DNA of 9,132 nucleotides, from the NCBI GenBank assembly GCA_938092195.1, contig CALKHD010000104.1, positions 1 through 9,132 of the forward strand, written 5' to 3'. Of this stretch, positions 1 through 5,024 are shown in pieces. The number at the start of each line of letters is the position of its first letter. Within the stretch, counting starts at the first letter, position 1. Made by a program: the position numbers and the translations under genes. Source of the stretch: an uncultured Flavobacteriales bacterium (GTDB taxonomy: Bacteria; Bacteroidota; Bacteroidia; Flavobacteriales_D; Sanyastnellaceae). The notes under the pieces are model-generated. The model was not told the DNA's origin. It did no database searches and saw nothing but the letters and a program-made list of their open reading frames with translations.

Positions 1-1330
1 AGCCATTGTTGAGGATCAGCCTCAATTCTGCAGAGTCCAATTCGGCCTGTTCTTCTACGCTCAGGGAAAAGTCCAACGTGTCTACAAAGTCCACCTGAGA
101 GGCTCGAATGGACAGCGGCACCTCAGCCGTGAACTCAGCATCCACAAACCCATCTGCATCCACAAAATTCACCTCCCCTTCTGCCAAGCCTCCTGGATTG
201 GCCACAATGCTCAAACTCAAATTCCAGTCCACCGGGTCCGCACTGAACAGGTCCAACAAATTGCTGTTGGTCTCATCCACCGTCCATGAAGAAACCGTGG
301 GCGATTGAGAACTTCCCTCTGCTTGACCCACGAAGAGGCTGGGTTCAGAAGTCTCCAAACTGGCCAACACAACTCCGCCAGAAACAGACTCGAAGTCCAC
401 TTCCTGCAAAGAGGCGTTGACACCAAAACCGTTCGTGATCACCAACTCTATGCTGGCCTGCTCCAATTCTATGCCCGCAGTGGTGAACCGGTCATCAAAC
501 AGCGCAAACGTGGTGGTGCTTTCTTGCAAACTGATTTCGTCCTCTCCAAAATCACCCTCCACCCTTTCGAAGGTGAGTTCATCCATGGTCAACACCACCA
601 TTAAGGATTCGCCAGGCAAGGCGATGTGATTGGGATTGCTTTGAAGAAACAAGGTGTATACCCCCGAGATTTCATTGAGCACATCACCCGTATTGTCAGG
701 CAATATTTTCCAGCCCGCAAGGTCTTCTGTGACGGAGAAAAGACCCGTCTCTAACATCTCGGGCGTCCATTCGACCGACCACGGAATGCCCGTGTTGTCC
801 ACCAAGTTGGGCAACCACAACTCTCCTCCTACATCGTCTCCAAAATCGGAGGTCAACGTGAATTCCAGTTGACCTGTGGCCAACTCAACCTCTGTCAAAG
901 CCGCAGACTCGGGCTGGTCCACCACCATTGAGGTCTTCAACGTATCGGAATAAGTCAACACCTCTCCCGGAGGCAAGACATTCAATGCTGTCGCCGTGAC
1001 GGCGTCCAACACAAATTCTTCCTCCTCAAAAATGCTGGGCAACACCAGCCATTCTTCTGCCAGTGTTCCACTGAAGACTTCCTCTTGGACAAACACCAGT
1101 TGACCGTTGGGCATGGCCACAACAGGAAGGGAGTCCAAGCTGTCTGTCAACACCTCCAGAACGTCCCCCAAATCAAACCGCGTGTCCACCAATGGAACCG
1201 CCACAATGGGGGTCCATTCCGGAAATGAGAATTCTTCCGGTGGCTCCTGACAACCCGACCATGCGAGCAAAAGCGCGAGGAGAAACGTGATGTTGGGCCC
1301 AATGGGACGATGCGCAGATTGAAAAAACAT
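1..1330 (-). CDS. Uncharacterised acidic Bacteroidota lipoprotein (partial, C-terminus beyond left edge)
   Basis: An open frame of 443 codons runs from an ATG at 1330 to the window edge without a stop, so the 3' end is missing. The N-terminus is a lipoprotein signal: a hydrophobic run (TFLLALLLAWSG) followed by Cys27, then acidic residues (QEPPEE). The mature part should therefore be a lipid-anchored envelope protein. Just after the anchor comes a segment reading EWTPIVAVPLVDTRFDLGDV; I recall a similar 'P-x-AVPLV' start in uncharacterised Bacteroidota lipoproteins, but I cannot name a family. The rest alternates short hydrophobic and polar stretches, as expected for beta-sandwich domains, with no transmembrane segment or catalytic motif seen. 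Composition is extreme: I count 80 Asp+Glu against 8 Lys+Arg (only 2 Lys). It lies 85 bases downstream of the oligopeptidase B gene on the same strand, perhaps with its own promoter. That it is a real gene is well supported by the signal peptide and unbroken frame; its function is unknown. Confidence 0.85.
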   Translation of the reverse strand, partial: MFFQSAHRPIGPNITFLLALLLAWSGCQEPPEEFSFPEWTPIVAVPLVDTRFDLGDVLEVLTDSLDSLPVVAMPNGQLVFVQEEVFSGTLAEEWLVLPSIFEEEEFVLDAVTATALNVLPPGEVLTYSDTLKTSMVVDQPESAALTEVELATGQLEFTLTSDFGDDVGGELWLPNLVDNTGIPWSVEWTPEMLETGLFSVTEDLAGWKILPDNTGDVLNEISGVYTLFLQSNPNHIALPGESLMVVLTMDELTFERVEGDFGEDEISLQESTTTFALFDDRFTTAGIELEQASIELVITNGFGVNASLQEVDFESVSGGVVLASLETSEPSLFVGQAEGSSQSPTVSSWTVDETNSNLLDLFSADPVDWNLSLSIVANPGGLAEGEVNFVDADGFVDAEFTAEVPLSIRASQVDFVDTLDFSLSVEEQAELDSAELRLILNNG

Positions 1331-1370
1331 GCTACAATGCAATACGTGCAACGGCCTATTGGGGTTGCAA

Positions 1371-1399
1371 CAAGAAAAGAAGGTCCGAAAAAGTGGACC
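1371..1399 (-). terminator. Possible weak rho-independent terminator after the opdB-like gene
   Basis: Read on the minus strand, a 5-bp stem GGTCC/GGACC (1395-1399 with 1382-1386) encloses an 8-base loop and is followed by a T-rich tract (TTCTTTTCTTG). It begins about 17 bases after the stop codon of the oligopeptidase gene. The stem is short and the tail is interrupted by C and G, so termination may be partial or absent, letting some transcription read into the lipoprotein gene. Confidence 0.35.
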
Positions 1400-1415
1400 C
1401 CTGAAGAACCCTGGT

Positions 1416-3626
1416 TTACTCTGTAATGCCTTCGAGGTCCATCATGAAGGCGTACTCCAAGGCCGTCTCCTTGTAGCGGCGGAAGCGGCCCGATTGGCCA
1501 CCGTGTCCCGCATCCATGTTGGTGAGGAACAACAAGGTGTTGTCATCGGTCTTGAGCTCGCGCAACTTGGCCACCCACTTGGCGGGCTCCCAATACTGCA
1601 CTTGGCTGTCCCAATATCCGGTCGTGACCAAAGTGTTGGGGTAGTCCTGCGCCTTCACTTGATCATACGGGCTGTACGACTTCATGTAGGCGTAATAGAC
1701 GCTGTCTTTGGGGTTGCCCCACTCATCGAACTCAAACGTGGTCAGTGGAATGGTCTCGTCGAGCATGGTGTTGATGACGTCCACGAATGGCACAGCCGCC
1801 ACAACGCCATTGAAAAGGTCTGGCGACTGGTTCATCACAGCACCCATCAACAGGCCACCTGCAGACCCTCCCATCGCATAGAGGTGGTCTGGCGAGGTGT
1901 ACTTCATCTCCACCATCGCACGGCCCACGTCCTCAAAGTCGTTGAAGGTGTTCTGCTTTTTGAGCAGCTTGCCATCCTCGTACCACATGCGGCCCATCTC
2001 CTGACCACCGCGGATGTGCGCGATGGCGTATACAAAGCCTCGGTCGAGAAGGGACAGGCGGACGCTGGAGAAGTAAGGGTCCATGCTGGCGCCGTAACTG
2101 CCGTATGCGTAAAGCAAGAATGGGTTTTCCCCATTGCGCTCTACCCCCTTCTTGTAAACCATGCTCACAGGCACCTTGACGCCATCCCGCACCTCGACCA
2201 TGAGGCGCTCAGATGTGTAGTTGTCTGCAGAGAAGTTGTCGTCGATGACCTCCTGCTGTTTGAGCAAGGTGCGCTCTCCGGTGCGCATGTTGTGGTCGAA
2301 GGTGCTGCTCGGGGTGGTCATGGAGCTGTAACCAAACCTCAGGATCTCCGTGTTGAAGTCCGGGTTGGAGCGGGTGCTTGCAGTGTATGCAGGATCGTTG
2401 AACTCCAAGTATTCGTCCATGGTGCCGTCCCAACGCTTGATTCGGATCTGGTTCAAACCCTCCTTGCGCTCTTCGACCACCAAATGGTCCTTGAAGATGT
2501 CAATGCCTTCGAGCAAAACATCGGCCCGGTGAGGGATGACCTCTTCCCAATTCTCTTTTGACGTGGCGTCAACCGACGTCTTCATCAACCGGAAGTTCTT
2601 GGCCTCCAAGTTGGTCACGATGTAAAAGTGGTCACCGTAATGGCTGATGCCGTATTCCAAATCACGCTCGCGCGGCTGGATCACTTTCCACTCCCCCATG
2701 GGATCATCGGCCCGCAAAACGCGGTACTCCTGAGACAGCGTTTGGGAGGTGTAGATCACCAAGTAGGCATCGCTCTTGGTGCGGTAAACACCACAGGCAA
2801 ACGTCTCGTCCTCTTCTTCAAACACCAAGACATCGTCCTCGACGGGCGTGCCCAAAACGTGGCGGTACACTTGGTTGCTGCGCAGGGTCTGTTCGTCCTT
2901 GCGTGTGTAGAACACCGTTTTGTTGTCTGCTGCCCAGGTGGCGCCTCCGGTGGTGACCGGGATCATGTCTGGCAACATCTCACCGGTTTGCAGGTCCTTG
3001 AAGTGAACGTTGTACTGACGGCGGCTCACCGTGTCCACACCAAACGCCAAAATGCGGTTGTCATCGCTGACGCCCATTCCACCCACGGCAAAATAGTCGT
3101 GTCCTTCGGCCAGTTCATTTTGGTCCAACATGACTTCCTCCTCACCGGTGCATTCCTCGTACTTGGTCTCCTCACCGGCGGGCTTGCGGCAATTGATGGA
3201 ATACTCCTTGCCTTCTGCGTAGCGGGTGTAGTACCAATAACCGCGGTCCTTCACCGGAACGCTGCGGTCGTCCTTCTTGATGCGGCCCACGATTTCATCG
3301 AACAGCTTCTCTTGAAGGGGCTTGGTGTGGGCCAGTTTGGCATCGATGAACTTGTTTTCCTCCTCGAGGTAGTCAATCACATCCTGCGTCTGCGCATCGG
3401 CCGATTCCGCGTTCTTCTGGTCGTCGCTCAAGCGCATCCAGAAGTAGTTGTCGACACGGGTATCTCCGTGGTCGGTCATTTCAAACGGGACTTTCTTGGC
3501 CACAGGAGCGGCCATATCATCGTTTTGGGACATGTCTGAAGGGGATTGACAGGCAGTTAAAGAGGCCATGGCAAAAAGCACCACAAAGGCACCCGCCAAG
3601 CGGTCACAGGTCTGAAGTCGGAGCAT
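1416..3626 (-). CDS. ptrB: Oligopeptidase B (protease II), peptidase family S9A, as a lipoprotein
   Basis: Serine oligopeptidase that cleaves short peptides after Arg or Lys. The 736-residue product has an N-terminal beta-propeller region (about 45-470) and a C-terminal alpha/beta-hydrolase region (about 490-736). The catalytic triad is visible: Ser588 in GGSAGG, Asp673 in YWDSQVQYWEP, and His708 in AGHGGQSGR. Spacings (85 and 35 residues) match the Ser532/Asp617/His652 triad known for enterobacterial oligopeptidase B. Glu632 and Asp634 in TFEFDEW align with the two acidic residues (Glu576, Glu578) reported to select a basic P1 residue. Unlike the cytoplasmic enterobacterial enzyme (about 686 residues), this one starts with a lipoprotein signal ending in LTAC (Cys26), so it should be anchored in the envelope, facing the periplasm or the cell surface. 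Tyr518 sits where the enterobacterial enzyme has a second acidic residue (Asp462). The ATG at 3626 is chosen because it gives a complete lipoprotein signal. The gene follows purS after a 61-base gap. Confidence 0.96.
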   Translation of the reverse strand: MLRLQTCDRLAGAFVVLFAMASLTACQSPSDMSQNDDMAAPVAKKVPFEMTDHGDTRVDNYFWMRLSDDQKNAESADAQTQDVIDYLEEENKFIDAKLAHTKPLQEKLFDEIVGRIKKDDRSVPVKDRGYWYYTRYAEGKEYSINCRKPAGEETKYEECTGEEEVMLDQNELAEGHDYFAVGGMGVSDDNRILAFGVDTVSRRQYNVHFKDLQTGEMLPDMIPVTTGGATWAADNKTVFYTRKDEQTLRSNQVYRHVLGTPVEDDVLVFEEEDETFACGVYRTKSDAYLVIYTSQTLSQEYRVLRADDPMGEWKVIQPRERDLEYGISHYGDHFYIVTNLEAKNFRLMKTSVDATSKENWEEVIPHRADVLLEGIDIFKDHLVVEERKEGLNQIRIKRWDGTMDEYLEFNDPAYTASTRSNPDFNTEILRFGYSSMTTPSSTFDHNMRTGERTLLKQQEVIDDNFSADNYTSERLMVEVRDGVKVPVSMVYKKGVERNGENPFLLYAYGSYGASMDPYFSSVRLSLLDRGFVYAIAHIRGGQEMGRMWYEDGKLLKKQNTFNDFEDVGRAMVEMKYTSPDHLYAMGGSAGGLLMGAVMNQSPDLFNGVVAAVPFVDVINTMLDETIPLTTFEFDEWGNPKDSVYYAYMKSYSPYDQVKAQDYPNTLVTTGYWDSQVQYWEPAKWVAKLRELKTDDNTLLFLTNMDAGHGGQSGRFRRYKETALEYAFMMDLEGITE

Positions 3627-3646
3627 GAGAATCGTGTAATGGACCC

Positions 3647-3654
3647 CAATATTA
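3647..3654 (-). promoter_or_regulatory. Candidate -7 promoter element for the opdB-like gene
   Basis: The minus strand reads TAATATTG, one mismatch from the Bacteroidota -7 consensus TAnnTTTG. It lies 20 bases before the ATG at 3626, giving a predicted leader of about 15 bases. No good TTTG -33 element is seen at the expected distance. This would allow ptrB to be transcribed separately from pssA-purS. Tentative. Confidence 0.3.
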
Positions 3655-3687
3655 GCCCATAGCCCGATGGCCCGACACTTCTAATTC

Positions 3688-3954
3688 TTAAAGGGCAGCC
3701 TCCTCGGCGGAGAACACCCGAAACTCAAACCGCTCCATGATGGGATTCGAGAGGAGTTTTTCGCACGCTTCGGCCACCAGCTTTTCGGCCTCTTCGCGGC
3801 TTCCAGCTTCGATGTCCAAGGTGATGTGCTTGCCAATCCGAACATTGGTCAATTGACCCAAACCCATGTTGGGCAAGTTGTTGGACACAGCTTTGCCCTG
3901 TGGGTCGAGCAATGCGGGCAAAGGGAGAATGTCAATCGCGGCGTGAAATACCAT
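3688..3954 (-). CDS. purS: Phosphoribosylformylglycinamidine synthase subunit PurS
   Basis: Small subunit of FGAM synthase, the fourth step of de novo purine synthesis (FGAR + Gln + ATP to FGAM). In organisms using the three-part enzyme, PurS bridges the PurL synthetase and the PurQ glutaminase in the cytoplasm. The 88-residue product is close to the usual length of about 80. It carries family-typical segments: AAIDILPLPALLDPQGKAV near the start, GLGQLTNVRIGKHITLDIEA in the middle, and a Cys-Glu-Lys-Leu-Leu helix followed by NPIMERFEF near the end. The ATG at 3954 is the natural start; there is no clear Shine-Dalgarno sequence. It begins 6 bases after the pssA stop codon, so the two are almost certainly co-transcribed. 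purL and purQ are not in the window. Confidence 0.95.
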   Translation of the reverse strand: MVFHAAIDILPLPALLDPQGKAVSNNLPNMGLGQLTNVRIGKHITLDIEAGSREEAEKLVAEACEKLLSNPIMERFEFRVFSAEEAAL

Positions 3955-3960
3955 GTGGCG

Positions 3961-4833
3961 CTAGTTCGTCAGAAGGGTGCGATGCAAAATGGCACCCATC
4001 ATCGGGTACGAAATTAGGGCAAGGAACAGTCCTGTCGACCCACCAAATACAACCAAAAAGACAACCCCCAAGATCCAAGCCAACCGAGCGCCATCCATCC
4101 TTCGGTCTCTTCCCCATGCCTTGAGCCCAAATTGCGGAAACCGAGAGGACATCCACAAAGGCAGCAATGTACCTCCTGCCAATCCACTCAGCCAGAGCCA
4201 AGCTCCACCTTCACCGCTCCAATCCGCCCACGCCAGCAACAAAAGCCCCCACCACAACGCCGAAAACGGCGCGGGAATCCCTTCAAAGTCCAAGCCCTCT
4301 TCTTTGGACGTCTCGCTGATGGCTTCTCCGGCATAACGGGCCAATCGCCAAGCCGCAGCCGGAAGGATCAAAAGCGGCAAGCCCGCGGTCCAGCTTCCCT
4401 CCCAAAGCGACAGCCCCGAGATCGACCACTCCTTCATCAAGGCCATGCCCACAAAGGCCGGCGCCAAACCACCAGACACCAAATCCGCCATCGAATCCAG
4501 CAAGGCACCCTGTTTGCCATCTGCACCCATGGCGCGCGCAACCGCCCCATCCAAAACGTCGCACACCACGCCGAACCCCCAAACGGCCAACATCAGATAA
4601 ATCCCCATTACACGGCGTTCTGAAACCCTCATGGCCTCCATCAGCCACCCATCAGCACCGATAGATGCCGCCCATTCAGCCGCTGCCCACCCCAAATCGA
4701 ACTCAGATGCCGCCCACCATGCCACGAGCGCACCAGCACCCAGGTTGCAGAAAGTCAACACATTGGCCGGCCAAGCGCGCCATGAAATCGAAGTAAGGCT
4801 TTGGGTCTCCACGAACTGAAAATTAATCCGCAT
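3961..4833 (-). CDS. pssA: CDP-diacylglycerol-serine O-phosphatidyltransferase (phosphatidylserine synthase)
   Basis: Integral membrane enzyme that transfers the phosphatidyl group from CDP-diacylglycerol to L-serine, giving phosphatidylserine, the precursor of phosphatidylethanolamine. The CDP-alcohol phosphatidyltransferase signature D-x2-D-G-x2-A-R-x8-G-x3-D-x3-D is complete: Asp92, Asp95, Gly96, Ala99, Arg100, Gly109, Asp113, Asp117 in a 290-residue product. Other PssA-like features are PANVLTFCNLGAG in the first membrane segment, ADLVSGGLAPAF after the motif, and the FEGIPAPF loop near residue 185. About six hydrophobic segments can be seen. The substrate assignment (serine rather than glycerol phosphate) rests on the PssA-like first helix and GIPAP loop and is fairly secure. 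The ATG at 4833 is preferred; an in-frame ATG at 4890 would add 19 polar residues encoded across the tRNA-Cys promoter. The protein is unusually rich in tryptophan (21 Trp, 7%). It leads the pssA-purS pair. Confidence 0.9.
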   Translation of the reverse strand: MRINFQFVETQSLTSISWRAWPANVLTFCNLGAGALVAWWAASEFDLGWAAAEWAASIGADGWLMEAMRVSERRVMGIYLMLAVWGFGVVCDVLDGAVARAMGADGKQGALLDSMADLVSGGLAPAFVGMALMKEWSISGLSLWEGSWTAGLPLLILPAAAWRLARYAGEAISETSKEEGLDFEGIPAPFSALWWGLLLLAWADWSGEGGAWLWLSGLAGGTLLPLWMSSRFPQFGLKAWGRDRRMDGARLAWILGVVFLVVFGGSTGLFLALISYPMMGAILHRTLLTN

Positions 4834-4856
4834 GAAACCCTGCGGCTTCCCTTCCG

Positions 4857-4864
4857 TATATTTG
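4857..4864 (+). promoter_or_regulatory. -7 promoter element of the tRNA-Cys gene
   Basis: TATATTTG is an exact match to the Bacteroidota -7 consensus TAnnTTTG. It lies 29 bases before the first base of tRNA-Cys, so transcription should start near 4870 and leave a short leader to be removed by RNase P. No convincing -33 TTTG is seen upstream. The leader contains a small CCCC/GGGG hairpin (4868-4883). The element lies within the 60-base divergent region shared with pssA. Confidence 0.55.
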
Positions 4865-4893
4865 CATCCCCGCTCAGGTGGGGAAAACAAAGT

Positions 4894-4964
4894 GGTCTGG
4901 TGGCCGAGTGGCTAGGCTCAGCTCTGCAAAAGCTGCTACAGCGGTTCGAATCCGCTCCAGACCT
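4894..4964 (+). tRNA. tRNA-Cys (anticodon GCA)
   Basis: A complete 71-base cloverleaf. The acceptor stem GGTCTGG pairs with CCAGACC; the D arm is GCC-loop-GGC; the anticodon stem CAGCT/AGCTG encloses loop CTGCAAA with anticodon GCA at 4926-4928; the variable region is CTAC; the T arm is AGCGG-TTCGAAT-CCGCT. The discriminator base is T (U73), the known identity base for bacterial tRNA-Cys. The 3' CCA is not encoded (the next bases are CAC), so it must be added by CCA-adding enzyme. It is the only plus-strand gene in the window, divergent from pssA and convergent with the GH81 gene. Confidence 0.97.
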
Positions 4965-4970
4965 CACAAA

Positions 4971-5006
4971 AAAGAAGCCCGGTTTTCACCGGGCTTCTTT
5001 CTTTTT
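4971..5006. terminator. Strong bidirectional rho-independent terminator
   Basis: A perfect 12-bp inverted repeat (AAAGAAGCCCGG at 4971-4982 with CCGGGCTTCTTT at 4989-5000) encloses a 6-base loop. On the plus strand it continues into CTTTTT, and on the minus strand into TTTTTTGTG. It sits 6 bases after the end of tRNA-Cys and 24 bases after the stop of the GH81 gene, so one hairpin should end both convergent transcripts. Confidence 0.92.
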
Positions 5007-5024
5007 ACGCGGTTTGAGCACGCG

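Noticed and set aside
1329..2561. Long plus-strand open frame (410 codons) opposite the oligopeptidase gene
   Set aside because: It lies antisense to a gene with an intact catalytic triad, is rich in His, Val and Leu as expected from reverse reading of GC-rich codons, and shows no recognisable domain.
2628..3539. Plus-strand open frame (303 codons) opposite the N-terminal half of the oligopeptidase gene
   Set aside because: Same kind of antisense shadow; no start signal, motif or conserved segment is visible.
4834..4890. Upstream in-frame ATG that would extend PssA by 19 residues
   Set aside because: The extra residues are polar, unlike PssA N-termini, and are encoded over the tRNA-Cys promoter element; the ATG at 4833 is a better start.
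4894..4964. tRNA-Cys as an attachment site for an integrated element
   Set aside because: No second copy of the tRNA 3' end, integrase gene or other mobile-element gene is visible in the window.
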